64,000 bases of DNA from Saussurea involucrata (taxonomy: Eukaryota; Streptophyta; Magnoliopsida; Asterales; Asteraceae). Numbering within the stretch: position 1 is the stretch's first letter; each line of letters opens with the position of its first letter. Location of the stretch: positions 35,033,870 through 35,097,869 of the forward strand of contig CM066317.1 in NCBI GenBank assembly GCA_033807775.1, read 5' to 3'. Positions 1 through 10,485 of this stretch are shown in pieces. The translations under genes and the position numbers were made by a program. The notes under the pieces are model-generated. The model was not told where the DNA came from. It was given only the letters and a program-made list of their open reading frames with translations, and did not search any database.

Positions 1-396
1 TTTGCGAATGATGGCATGGGTGATCTTCATGGTGCCATATTCGATATCGCAAAGGATGCAGTCAATTGTTTTGGAGGGGTCTTTGGCTGATGGTAACTGA
101 GAGTGTCTGGCAGAGTACCAGAATTGTGATAACAAAAGCTGATGTGCGGGAGGGGTTATGGTCAGGGCTATGGAGATGCAGCAATTCTTGAGGAATTTCA
201 CAGCATCATCTAGATGTGTGACTTGCTTTCGAGGAGGAAACTCGAGAAGCGCATAAAGGTTGTTTACCTTAGTCCAATCCGGCTTGTCAAGAGAGAACTT
301 GACCTGAGGAGCCTTGAGGATGTCCACTTCCTCAGCAGTATCATCAGCAGCAGTGTTTTCAGCGATGGTATTCTTGGGAATGTCAGAAGATGCCAT
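1..396 (-). CDS. Envelope-like (extra) ORF of Sirevirus A, N-terminal part
   Basis: An open frame of 132 codons starts at the ATG at 396-394 and runs without a stop to base 1, so it is cut by the window edge. The start MASSDIPKNT is in good context (AAAATGGC). The N-terminus is acidic and is followed by a compact hydrophobic domain (residues about 30-132) with VNNLYALLEF and LLSQFWYSARH. It lies downstream of RNase H in the position where Sireviruses carry their envelope-like gene. It shares the ATGGC(T/A)TC start and an 'FW(Q/Y)S' type motif region with the P-family ORF at 25946, but I see no strong overall match. No signal peptide or membrane segment is visible in this part. Function is unknown. 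The uninterrupted frame contrasts with the broken pol of the same element. Confidence 0.6.
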   Translation of the reverse strand, partial: MASSDIPKNTIAENTAADDTAEEVDILKAPQVKFSLDKPDWTKVNNLYALLEFPPRKQVTHLDDAVKFLKNCCISIALTITPPAHQLLLSQFWYSARHSQLPSAKDPSKTIDCILCDIEYGTMKITHAIIRK

Positions 397-800
397 TTTC
401 TGTATTATCAATTAAACCAAATATTAACAAATAAGAATAATCTTAATGTGGAAAGATTTTCCAATAAGATGGTTCAAATTTTGTCCATTTCATTCAGGCA
501 GAATGTCTTAATGAAGATTAGGGTTTTTCTTGTTTTTGAAAAACGAAATTTCAAACCCAATAAAAATCTTGTTTTCCAGTTTCCTTTGAAGATTGGGATT
601 CTGTAAAAACGAATGAAGAACAAGTTTAAGATTTTTGCGTTTAAACTTGAAGAACAACCATGAAATGGTTGTGTTTATAAAACCATGGAATAAAATGGTT
701 TCATTTTTGAGAAGTTCTTTTGTTTGATCTTGTTAAAACAATGAGAAGATCAGAAACAAGTTATTTGCATTTGGTAAATAATAAGAACATATTAACCTTT
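397..800 (-). other. Possible 5'-leader intron before the envelope-like ORF of A
   Basis: On the minus strand the leader after the TATA box contains AAAG|GTTAAT near 798. A pyrimidine/T-rich tract with TAAT branch-like words ends in ATACAG, three bases before the ATG at 396. This looks like an intron in the 5' untranslated region. The donor is weak and the intervening sequence has upstream ATGs, which splicing would remove. This is inferred only; RNA reads would decide. Confidence 0.3.
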
Positions 801-918
801 GATGTTTGAAGAAGATGAACAGTTGTTCTTGAAAAATCGAGAGCAAAATGCAACAGTGAATCCTTTCTTTGCTTGGAGGAGAAGTTCGCGTAAAAGGAAA
901 ATATAAACGAAGAATTTG

Positions 919-1074
919 TTTATATAGAGAGATTTTAGAAAGAGAAAATCTTGAGCGGGAAAAGATTTTCATCATGACACGGACACGTGTTTGCATTTGA
1001 TTGGCGAGTAAACGAAACGTGCAAACGTGTGTCAGAAAGAAGAACGTGCCAGGGCTTATCCGTTGCAATGACGT
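919..1074 (-). promoter_or_regulatory. Promoter-like block upstream of the A envelope-like ORF
   Basis: The minus strand has a TATA box (TATATAAA, 919-926) inside the internal spacer, not in an LTR. Upstream of it, within about 90 bp, are five ACGT cores (985-988, 1017-1020, 1025-1028, 1044-1047, 1071-1074). They include a CACGTG-like G-box and a perfect TGACGTCA palindrome, the binding-site types of plant bZIP/bHLH factors. A pyrimidine-rich leader follows. The layout matches a plant RNA polymerase II promoter, and the P family has an equivalent block at 25687-25831. Confidence 0.5.
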
Positions 1075-1409
1075 CACAACTGTCCTTTCATATTCTTGGT
1101 TGTCTCTGAGGTTTTGAAAACTCAGGGACACTTTTGAAAACATGAAGCACTGAATTTAGAAATACCAGTGAAGGTTTTTAGAAATTTCAATGTATCGCTG
1201 ATAAGGAAGAGATATTCAGCGATGTAATTTATTTTGAAATCTTGCACTTACATGCGATTGTCAGAGAGAGAAAAACATACGTTGATATCAGCGAATCAAG
1301 TTTATTCAGAGAGAAGATGATAGAATAGGTTATACAAGTTGATTTTATCCCGAGGGCTATACAAGTTTGTATAATCGTATCGCTGATCAAATGTGAACCG
1401 CTGAAGATT

Positions 1410-3277
1410 TTACTCTTCAAAGTTCAGCATTCCAAGCTCGCTGATGAGAAAGTTGAATCTTGTCTCCTCGAGAGGTTTGGTGAACAGATCAGCTAACTGA
1501 TAATCAGTTGGGATAAAGTGAAGTTCTATATCACCATTCATCACATGATATTTGATAAAATGATACCTGCTTTCGATGTGTTTTGTCTTTGAGTGTAGCA
1601 CTGGATTATTGGCTATAGCGATGGCACTTGTGCTGTCGCAATAGATTGGAATATTTGAGAGCTGAAGGTCATAGTCCAGTAGTTGATTTCTCATCCACAA
1701 GACCTGAGAACAGCAGCTTCCAGCGGCTACATACTCAGCTTCAGCTGTAGAGGTGGACACTGAGTTTTGCTTTTTACTTGTCCAACTTACCAGCTTTCCA
1801 CCCAGGAGCTGACATCCTCCTGTGGTGCTTTTCCTATCCATTCTGCAACCTGCAAAATCACTATCTGAATAGGCGATTAGATCAAATCCTGAGTCTTTGG
1901 GATACCAAAGACCTAGATTCGATGTACCCTTAAGACATCGAAAAATTCGCTTTACAGCTTTCATATGAGATATCTTAGGTTCAGCTTGATATCGTGCACA
2001 CAAGCATGTTGCAAACATAATATCGGGTCGGCTAGCTGTAAGATACAAAAGTGAGCCGATCATCCCACGATACAAAGTGACATTAACAGGAATACCCTTA
2101 GTATCCTTATCAAGTGTTAGCGGTGGTGCCATAGGGGTTTTCATAGCTGAACTTTCAGTTAAGTCGAATTTCTTCAGCATATCTTTAACATACTTTCCCT
2201 GATTAATGAAAGTTCCTTTTTAATTTTGCTTTATCTGAAGACTAAGGAAATATGTTAGTTCACCCATCATGCTCATCTTATACTCATCTTTCATTCTATC
2301 AGCGAAACGAGTACAAAGATCACGGTTAGTAGAGCCAAATATAATATCATCAACATATATTTGAACAAGAATGATATGACCTTTTACTTTCCTGAAAAAT
2401 AGAGTTTTGTCGATTTTACCTCGCTCAAATTTTTCAATATGGAGATAAGTAGAGAGAGTGTCATACCATGCACGTGGAGCTTGCTTTAAGCCATAAAGTG
2501 CCTTATCCAGTTTATAGACATAACCTGGACGCTTAGGATCTGAGAATCCTGGAGGTTTTCCACATAGACTTCTTCATTTAGCTTTCCATTTAGAAATGCT
2601 GACTTAACATCCATCTGATATACTTTGAAGTCTTTGTGTACAGCGTATGCTAAGAATAGACGAATAGATTCTAATCTTGCTACTGGAGCAAATGTTTTGT
2701 CATAATCTATGCCTTCCCCTTGTCTGTATCCCTGAGCAACAAGACGAGCCTTGTTGTGGGTAACAGTTCCATGTTCGTCCAACTTGTTTCGATAGACCCA
2801 TTTAGTGCCTATCACTATTTTATAAGTTGGTCTTCGAACAAGTTTCCAAACTTTGTTTCTTTCGAATTCAGTCAGCTCTTCTTGCATGGCGCTGACCCAG
2901 TTTGGATCTTTGAGGGCATCATCTACTTTCTTTGGTTCAGTTAGTGAAATAAAGTTAACAAATAAACAAATATTACCTGCACTTCGTAGAGTCTGAATAC
3001 CAGCGTTTGGATCACCAAGGATTTGATCAATTGGGTGATTTACAGTCCATCGCTGAGCCGGAGCGTGAGAAGCTGACTCAACCTGAACTGGAGGAGCTGA
3101 AGATGAGGCTTCAGCGACGTCTGGAGTATCAGCCAAGAGAGGAATGGATGCAGTTGTCAATATATTCACTGATTGCTGAGAAGTAGATGGAATGTCTGAG
3201 ACATTTGATTCAGAAACAGGTATAGTGTTTATGGGAACAGCTGAGACCCATGATGTTTCAACTTCACTATTCTGCAT
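1410..3277 (-). pseudogene. Reverse transcriptase-RNase H part of A copy 1 pol
   Basis: Minus-strand RT begins in a linker rich in Ser/Pro/Val and continues with WVSAMQEELTEFERNKVW, KARLVAQGY, FAPVARLESIR and QMDVKSAFLNG (2560-3010). A frameshift near 2550 and a stop near 2219 interrupt it. The catalytic YVDD box is coded around 2340-2360 in the shifted frame. The last frame (1410-2180) holds the C-terminal RT and the RNase H of the copia type: GMIGSLLYLTASRPDIM, LKGTSNLGLWYP, STAEAEYVA, KTKHIESRYHFI, and the final LADLFTKPLEETRF. It ends at 1410 with a normal C-terminus for this family. The gene is not functional as it stands. It copies element RNA into DNA when intact. Confidence 0.85.
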
Positions 3278-3337
3278 ATTTGGAATGATAGTAGGACCAT
3301 CATCTTCAACTGTGTGAGCACGAGGAATGGGAATATC

Positions 3338-4686
3338 TTATGAATCACCAAGATGAGAAAACATCCATTGATTCAGTTCTTCAGTATCAGCGGACAGTTT
3401 AGAGTTCGCTGAGCGGGATTCGTCAAACGTGACGTGAATTGTTTCTTCAACAGTTTGTCTTCTTCGATTGAAGACTCTGAAGGCTTTGGAAACTGAGGAG
3501 TATCCAAGAAAGATTCCATCATCAGCCTTAGGATCAAACTTTCCAAGGGCATCTCTGTTGTTCAGTATGAAACACTGACATCCAAAGATGTGAAGAAAGC
3601 TGATTGAAGGCTTTCTCCCATGAAAAAGTTCATAGGCTATTTTATTGAATCTTTTGACTATCAGCGATCTGTTTTGCGTAAAACAAGCGGTGTTGACAAC
3701 TTCTGCCCAAAACTGAGTAGGCAGGTGAGAATCACTGAGCATTGAACGTGCAGCTTCAATAATTGTTCTATTTCTTCTTTCAGCGACTCCATTTTGTTGT
3801 GGTGTTCTCACTAAAAGTTGTGAGAAATACCCTTGCTCTCAAAGAAGGAATCAAGAGAACTGTTTTTGAATTCAGTCCCATGATCACTCCTTATTGAGCG
3901 AACGGTCAAATTGTTCAGGGTTTCCATCTTCCGAATAAAGGTGATGAGTTCTTCAGGGGTGTCACTCTTGGAACGGAGAAACATAACCCATGTATAACGA
4001 GAGAATTCATCAACTATGACCAGTGTATATTTCTTTCCAGCGATGGATTGTTTGTTAACAGGGCCAAACAAATCCATATGGAGTAGTTGTAGAGGAGATG
4101 ACACTGAGGAGATTTGCTTTGATTTAAAGCTTGCTTTGGTCTGCTTCCCTTTCTCACATGCTGAACATAAAGACTCTTTGGCATATGAGTGTTGAGGTAG
4201 ACCAGTAACTAACTCTTTTGAAGAAAGAGAGTTCAGTGTCTTGAAATTCAGATGATAGAGCCTCTTATGCCATAGCCAGTTGACATCAGATGAGGATTTT
4301 GAGAAGAAACATGAGTTCTCAGTGGTTGTTGAGTCCATGTTTATTACATAAACATTTTCCAAACGATAACCGCTGAGAGCTATCTTCTCCTTTTTGTCAG
4401 TGACAAAGCAGGATTCTTTGGTAAAGATTACCTTGTTATCCTTGTCGCAAAGCTGACTGATGCTTAACAAATTATGCTTCAGCCCTTCAACATATGCGAC
4501 TCTTCTGAAGGTGGTTGTACCATTAGAGAGTACACCAAACTCTCGGGTATGTCCTTTTCCATTTCCATCGAAAGTCACAGAGGGACCCTTCTCTTCCTTG
4601 TATTCAGCGAGCAGGCTTTTCTTTCCAGTCATGTGTCTAGAGCATCCGCTATCGAGATACCAGATACCCTTCTGAACCTGCATCAC
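3338..4686 (-). pseudogene. Protease edge, GAG-pre-integrase and integrase of A copy 1
   Basis: Starts with GIWYLDSGCSRHMTG, the copia protease-end signature. The GAG-pre-integrase zinc-binding region follows (HKRLYHL ... CSACEKGK), then the integrase core with LLHMDLFGP (first Asp), IRSDHGTEF (second Asp) and the PQQNGVAERRNRT region (Glu). A one-base frameshift near 3811 separates the second and third catalytic residues. A TAA at 3338-3340 separates integrase from the RT linker. The segment to the left of about 3684 is present once in the window; the segment to the right recurs in copy 2. Confidence 0.85.
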
Positions 4687-4695
4687 AAAGGAAGA

Positions 4696-6062
4696 TTAGT
4701 TTTTCTTGGGTACCCACTTAACCATGTGTACACGTTTGTCAGTGGAAGCAGTTGGAATGGAAGGTTCAGCAATCTTCGCAGCATTTAATGATTCAGCTTT
4801 GTCAGTCTTCACTTTAGTTAATTTCTTAACCTCAGTGGTCTTCTTTTCCTTGGGGGCAATCTTCACCTTAGCTATCTTATCAGCTTTGGTGGCTGTGGGG
4901 CACTTACTAGCAATATGATCAGTGAGTCCACAGTGATAACATTTCCTATAACTAAAAGTAGTTCTAGGACCATTTGAGTGCTGAGCTTTTGATTTTGAAA
5001 TAGAAGGACCCGCACCAAATAAGCTTTTGGCTTTAGAAATGGGAGGAACATTTACTTCTTCAGATTTCTTATCAAGGACATCCACTCTGAGTCTAGGAGT
5101 AGATCGCTGAATAGACCCACGCTGAGTAGATCCAGAGATCTGATTCCTTGATCCAGAGGAATAAATCACTAAAGCTTTAGAAGCATTCAGCTTTGGTACT
5201 AAAGTACCCTTCTGAGGATTTTGGTTCAATGCAATTCCTTTACCTTTATCTTTAAAGACAGAGGTAGGTTTTGGATAAACCATTTTCTCTTTACCATTTG
5301 AAGAGGCAGAGATTTCCTCAGGGATAGGCGGTCTGGACGAGGAACACTGAGAGGATGAAGTATCAGCGACTGAGGATACGAAAGTTCCAAATAAGAGCAT
5401 GGAACGATCAGTGGTTGGTTCTTTAGTTTCATATTTGTAACCAAGACCATGTTTATCACTCAGGGGTATCTGAGACTTAATTATCTCAGTGATCTTTGTT
5501 GAAGAGTTACACCATCCTTCAACAATAGCTTTTTCAGCTTTCAAAGCAGCGATAGCTTCTGCTCGTTCGATTTTGACTAGCTGATTTAAATGCACTTGAT
5601 CTTTAAAATCTTCTTCAATTTTAGAAAGCTTTTCTATTTACCAGGTTGATCTTTCGAGAGTCCTGGACTTCAGCAGTACCTTCATACTGAACACATATTG
5701 TGTCCCACATGGCTTTTGAGGATGACGGAATGGTAGACTTCATCAGGAAGAGCCATGGATAGTATGGATCTGGCTTTTGTGTCGATAGCCACTTTCTTCT
5801 TATCTTCGTCAGTCCACGTATGAACTTCTTTGGGTACCAGCCTTTCTGGAATAGCAGGTCTATTTTCAGCGGCAGGTACAACGACATCAATTCTTACAGG
5901 AATAAATGGGCCATTTTCAAAATAATAAGGCATAGTAGGGTCTACACCTTTTAAGAAGAGAGTCATCCTATTTTTCCATAGATTAAAGTTATCTCTGGAG
6001 AATCTAGGGGGTTTTGCAAGAGAACCATTGTCGATATAATTTGTGTTTGTGTTAGTAGTCAT
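4696..6062 (-). pseudogene. Gag of A copy 1, with a 1-kb internal deletion
   Basis: The ATG at 6062 gives MTTNTNTNYI and a gag N-terminal domain (PPRFSRDNFNLWKNRM, residues about 18-33). An 11-bp deletion near 5722 shifts the frame. Near 5639 the sequence jumps to the distal gag, skipping about 1.0 kb that copy 2 retains (16853-17867), including its first zinc knuckle. The distal part (4696-5595) holds a Lys/Ser-rich region and an intact CCHC knuckle (CYHCGLTDHIASKC). It ends at a TAA after KWVPKKN, in the same frame as the following pol. Confidence 0.85.
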
Positions 6063-6131
6063 TTTTCAGAAATAGCAAGGAAGAGAAATCTTAGTATAGA
6101 TTAGATCTTGTTTATGAGTTTAAACAAATCC

Positions 6132-6143
6132 GCTCTGATACCA
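6132..6143 (-). promoter_or_regulatory. Primer binding site of A copy 1
   Basis: The minus strand reads TGGTATCAGAGC, complementary to the 3' end of initiator tRNA-Met. It lies 2 bp inside the LTR boundary. It primes minus-strand DNA synthesis in plant copia elements. Confidence 0.85.
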
Positions 6144-6145
6144 CT

Positions 6146-6410
6146 TGTTGACGTGAAACTTATCTTCAGAGATCATAAGTAAACAACTAACTTATCAGCG
6201 ATCACCATAAGTACTGAACAGACTCAGAGTATTATGGTGAACAGTTTCGTTGAATGTTTAATCTAAAGAGCGAGAGTTCCTATCAGCGGTACTAGAAGAT
6301 CTTAGTACTTATCAGCGATAGTGAAACTCTGATACATATTGTTTACTTACAATTTTCACTAAGTATATAAGAGAGGGTCATTATCAAATCACTGAGGGTT
6401 TGGATCAACA
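6146..6410 (-). repeat. Internally deleted 5' LTR of A copy 1 (265 bp)
   Basis: Bounded by TGTTG ... CAACA as in copy 2, but 705 bp shorter. The boundary TGTTG is fused to a second TGTTG that in copy 2 lies at 19091. The promoter, TATA box and U5 are lost. CAGCGA/CGCTGA words remain dense. Confidence 0.85.
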
Positions 6411-6931
6411 AAAGGAAATGTCCTCTCAGTTTTCAAAAACTCCAAAACCTCTAAGGGATTCACAAAAAATTAACTTGGCAACATAAGGGTAAATGGGTTA
6501 AAAATGACAAATCTTTTCCTTCTGTGACAGTGAAATCAGCAGAGGTTCACCACCACAGAAGATGGGCTCAACAGAAGGCTACTCCCAACAGAGAATTTTC
6601 AAAACATCAATCTAGTCTAGATAGGTCTTCTTGTAATAGGAAGTCTAATGCTAGGAAAGATTGTAATAATAAGGCCTCTGTACCCATATTCAGTATTTTC
6701 AATGAAAAGTTTAAGCAAGTTTCTTCAGATATCAATCATTGTCATTGCTTTGATCTTATGCATCAATTGAGCCAACACTTCTCAAGCCCTCACTGTTTCC
6801 TCTCTAGACCCAAAAAGAATGCAATATTCAAGGGTAAGAAGAAACCAGATGGTTCTTCGAAAGAGGTTAAAACCAAAACTAAGGATGCCAAAGCAACCTT
6901 AAAGACCCCTAACAAACCTGGACCCATTTAG
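6411..6931 (+). pseudogene. Gag fragment of P copy 1
   Basis: The C-terminal part of gag: a basic, His/Ser/Lys-rich protein (HHHRRWAQQK, RPKKNAIFKGKKKPDGS). The usual CCHC knuckle is not seen. A frameshift and stop near 6480 separate it from the upstream gag, whose first part was cut off by the A insertion. It ends at a TAG after NKPGPI, before KWVPK, the same stop as in copy 2. The pol frame that follows is different. Confidence 0.7.
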
Positions 6932-6956
6932 AAATGGGTACCTAAAATCTCTGAAT

Positions 6957-8249
6957 GTGTTGCAGAAGCAGTATGTGCCGATCTGGTATCTAGACTCCGG
7001 GTGCTCGCGGCACATGACTGGCGACGGAGGTATACTATCCTCTTACAAAGATAAACTCGATGGAGGATCGGTAAGCATAACCATATGCAAAATTGCATAT
7101 GTGGATGGCCTTAAGCACAATCTTCTCAGTGTTAGCCAACTTTACGATACGGGTTTCGATGTCATGTTCAAAAGAACATTCTGCTCTCTGCAAGGGGAAG
7201 ATACAGGAGTTTAACTTCTGCGAGCTGAACGAAAGGGCGATCTATACCTCATGAACTTTAGTGTCAAAAACAAGAAAGACAAGCTCTGCTTTGTTGCCTG
7301 TAAGAACGAAGAAGCTTGGCTATGGCATAACAGGTTCTGCCATCTAAAATTTCACACTCTAGATAAGCTTGTTAAACTTGATCTTGTTAAAGGTCTGCCA
7401 AATGTTAAATTCAGTAAAGATCATTTGTGTTCTGCCTACAAAATGGGTAAACTCAAAAGAGCTTCCCATAAAGGCAAGACTGATGTGTCTTGCCCTAGGC
7501 CTCTGTATATGCTACATGTTGACCTCTGTGGTCCAATCGCTACACAGAGCCTAGGAGGCAAAAAGTAATTGCTAGTGTTGGTTGATGAATACTCGATATA
7601 TACATGGGTGGAATTTGTCAGGAAGAAATCAGATGTTCCAAACATTCTGATAAACCTAATGAAAAGAATCCAGGTTCTGTATGAGTGCAGGATTCAAAGG
7701 TTAAGAAGTGACAATGGCACAGAATTCAAAAACTCTGTCATTGAAGCTTACCTTACAGAAGAAGGCATATCTTAGAACTTCTCTGTTGCACGCACCCCAC
7801 AACAGAACGACGTGGTCGAACGCAAAAACCGCATGCTTGTGGAGGATGCAAGAACTATGCTGACAGCATCTGGATTGCCCACATATTTCTGGGCAGAAGC
7901 TGTATCAACCGCTTGCTACACCCAAAATTGATAAACAATAGTAAAGAGACACATCAAAACACCGTACCACTTGATCAACCAAAGGCGACCAAACATCAAG
8001 TTCTTCCATGTATTTAGATGCAAGTGCTTTGTCCCAAACGACAGAGAATCTAGAGGAAAGTTTGATGTAAAATCAGACGAAGGCAAGTTCATTGGGTACT
8101 ATGCCACTTCAAAAGCCTACAGAGTTTACCTTCTGCGGTCTAAAACAATTGTGGAGAGTATCAATGTCTCTTTTGACGATTCCTTTCAAAAGACTTCTGA
8201 ACAAATCAGTTCAGAACTCGGTCTGAAAAAGGAATCCTCTGGCATCTAA
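6957..8249 (+). pseudogene. Protease-end, pre-integrase and integrase of P copy 1
   Basis: IWYLDSGCSRHMTGD opens the region. The pre-integrase finger (HNRFCHL ... CSAYKMGK) has Tyr in place of the second Cys. Integrase shows MLHVDLCGP, LRSDNGTEF and NDVVERKNRM with all three catalytic acids. Four of its stops (after GGKK, EEGIS, TQN and SSGI) recur in copy 2, so they predate the duplication; copy 1 has one extra stop near 7214. The frame is otherwise continuous. Confidence 0.82.
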
Positions 8250-8288
8250 AAAACAAGAGAAGTAGAACTGAATCTGCTATTTGAAGAG

Positions 8289-8631
8289 ATGTTCAATGAC
8301 GATATTGATCCCTCTACTGGAGCCACCAGAGCCTCTGAAGAAACATCTTCTACCAACCAGACTGAGTCAGGTATATCTCTAACTGGTCCATTAAATAGTT
8401 CATCATCTTCTGTGAATCGTGCAGATGCAAGTGCTGAGGGGGAGCGAGCAGAAGATGATACAAGCAAAGATTCTACTACAGAGGCACTGGAAATACCAAC
8501 TCCAGCAACTACAGAGGAAGCAATACCAGAGGGAAACGAGGATTCTGTCTCTATATCCTCAGAGGAATCAATTCCAACTCTTATCGAAATACCTCGACAA
8601 GCTGAAGAACCAAGTTCAAGCACTGAAGTAT
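8289..8631 (+). pseudogene. Acidic integrase-RT linker of P copy 1
   Basis: A Ser/Thr/Glu-rich low-complexity stretch continuing the integrase frame. The DNA is rich in CAGAGG and CCTCTG. The frame is interrupted at 8632 by LTR S and resumes in frame at 13583, with one copy of AGTAC as target duplication. Confidence 0.7.
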
Positions 8632-10218
8632 TGTAACGACCCGGTATCCCAAGACATACATAATATATATAACAATTAACATTTCATACACAACGTCATT
8701 ACTTTCATAACAAAATACATGATCATTCACATTCGGTCCCAAAGTCTCAAAACTATACAGTACAGAAAGGTAAATATATCCTAATCTTCGACAGCTAGCA
8801 ACCCCCTTCTATGCTTTATCCTTCCCTTTGCTAACAAAAGATCCTTGACCTGGAAAACATATTTTTGAAAACAAAATGAGGGTTAGACCAAACGGGTCTA
8901 GTGAGTTAATCCCAGTCCTTTCCAAAATCATTATAAAACCTTTTATGTAAATCCTTTGTATCAAAATAGTTTAGATACACCTTTGGTAATCCTTTCGTAA
9001 AATATAAACATACCACACGTATTTAAATACCAATCCAGACTCGTGCATCGTGTACATCTCATCCACCTTATTCCTCCACAAATGGCCATATTAGTTGGTA
9101 GCAAGCCAACTAATAAATCAACAACCGGTCCGCACACCGGAACCCGACTACTTACCGGTCCGCACACCGAAACCCGGCAACAAGTGCACTCGTGTAGTGC
9201 AAAGCTTATATAAATACAATATATATCTCATTACATCATATTGTCATTTATATACACATAATCATATTCCTACCACATAATCATCTCATATATATATACA
9301 CATATATATGTATCCCAATTCAAAAACGTTTTAAAGCAAAACTCACCTTGAATGCTTAAAATACGCTTCCAAGCCTTTCTCCGAGCTATCCGATCCTTTA
9401 CCCAGAATTCTCAGAATCTGAAACCATTTACATACAAACATCTCCTCACCAACTTATATATAAAACTTACTAGCAGGCTATGAACTCTAGATACATCTAT
9501 CTAACTTTTATCCTCAAAATGATCAAACAGCCAAAGTTTCCGGACAACCCAAAAGAATCCGGACAACACGATTTATCCGGACAACCCAGACTAATCCGGA
9601 CAGCACCAGGAATCCGGATACCATCAGGTATCTAAATCATCAGGAAAAGTATAACAAGAGGGAATTACCCGGATACTTGAATCGTCCGGACACCATCAGC
9701 TAATTACCCGGACACTACCAACCAATCCATCCGGACACATTCATGGTGTCCGGAAACCTCTGTCGGTTTGGTCCTTTTTACCCAGAAAACCGACTGAATT
9801 AATACCAGAAGTGTTTGTGATGTTTCTACTCCGATCGAACCTTTCCCAAAGCAATTACAAACATAAAATACAAAGGAACATACCTTAATTCATCTTCCAA
9901 ACACACCAATTTGAACCCTTTAGCACCAAACCCTTCTTTTCTCTTCTTGCTTTCTCTCAACACACACACACACACTAACTTTACTAATTTTCTGCTTGTG
10001 ATAATATCTGAATTCAGAAGGGATAATATCTAACTTAATTTACCACTTTAGACCTTAAACTAACCATAATTACCATTTCAACCCTTAGACTCTTCATTAT
10101 TAACTAAAACTTCTTTAAATTATCATTTAACCAATTTCTACCCTAAACACACTTTAATAAAGTTAACTAAACTTAACGGAAAGGGGATTTAACTAACGGA
10201 CTTACCCGGGGTATTACA
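8632..10218 (-). repeat. Left (3') LTR of S, 1587 bp
   Basis: Begins TGTAACGACCCGG and ends GGGTATTACA. It carries two copies of a 34-bp unit with CCGGTCCGCACACCGG (about 9125-9180) and a run of TCCGGAC words (9538-9760). Confidence 0.9.
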
Positions 10219-10237
10219 TTATCTCCCCCTTAAAAGA
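10219..10237 (-). promoter_or_regulatory. Polypurine tract of S
   Basis: The minus strand reads CTTTTAAGGGGGAGATAA directly before the 3' LTR. This is the standard plus-strand primer of gypsy elements. Confidence 0.75.
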
Positions 10238-10485
10238 AATACGTCCCGGAATTCGGTTAAGCGAAAAGGTATAAATACTTAGTTTTCACTACTACTTCGA
10301 ACTCAATCAAAACCATAGAAACTAACTGAATAGCCACCCCACACCCACCTATATCTCTAACACAGATAAGCAACAAAAGCACAGAAATACCAATAACCAT
10401 TTTGCACCGAAGTCAGATAACACCTTAGCACGTATAGAGTTTATAGAAATATACCTGTAACCTCATCAGGACTTTCTTCCACCTC

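Larger units (their letters stand above)
1..6410 (-). mobile_element. Sirevirus-type Ty1/copia element, family A copy 1 (partial)
   Basis: A minus-strand copia element enters from the left edge. Read on the minus strand it runs: 5' LTR remnant (6146-6410), tRNA-Met primer site, gag, protease/pre-integrase, integrase, RT, RNase H, a 1-kb spacer and an envelope-like ORF that leaves the window at base 1. The order protease-integrase-RT defines Ty1/copia, and an extra ORF after RNase H is typical of Sireviruses. The 3' LTR lies outside the window. The right end is followed by AAAGG (6411-6415), where family P gag resumes, so A is inserted in P. Compared with copy 2 (14898-19355) it has lost about 1.0 kb of gag and 705 bp of the LTR. 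Pol is broken by stops and frameshifts. Confidence 0.88.

Noticed and set aside
733..1143. 136-codon minus-strand ORF in the A spacer
   Set aside because: It overlaps the promoter-like block, has no recognisable domain and low-complexity composition.
8246..8623. 125-codon minus-strand ORF, repeated at 21193-21570
   Set aside because: Mirror image of the acidic linker in the sense frame; repeated only because the segment is duplicated.
8961..9280. Small ORFs in the S LTRs with CGPVSSRVP repeats (also 12291-12640, 21908-22227)
   Set aside because: Translations of the 34-bp LTR repeat; no gene.
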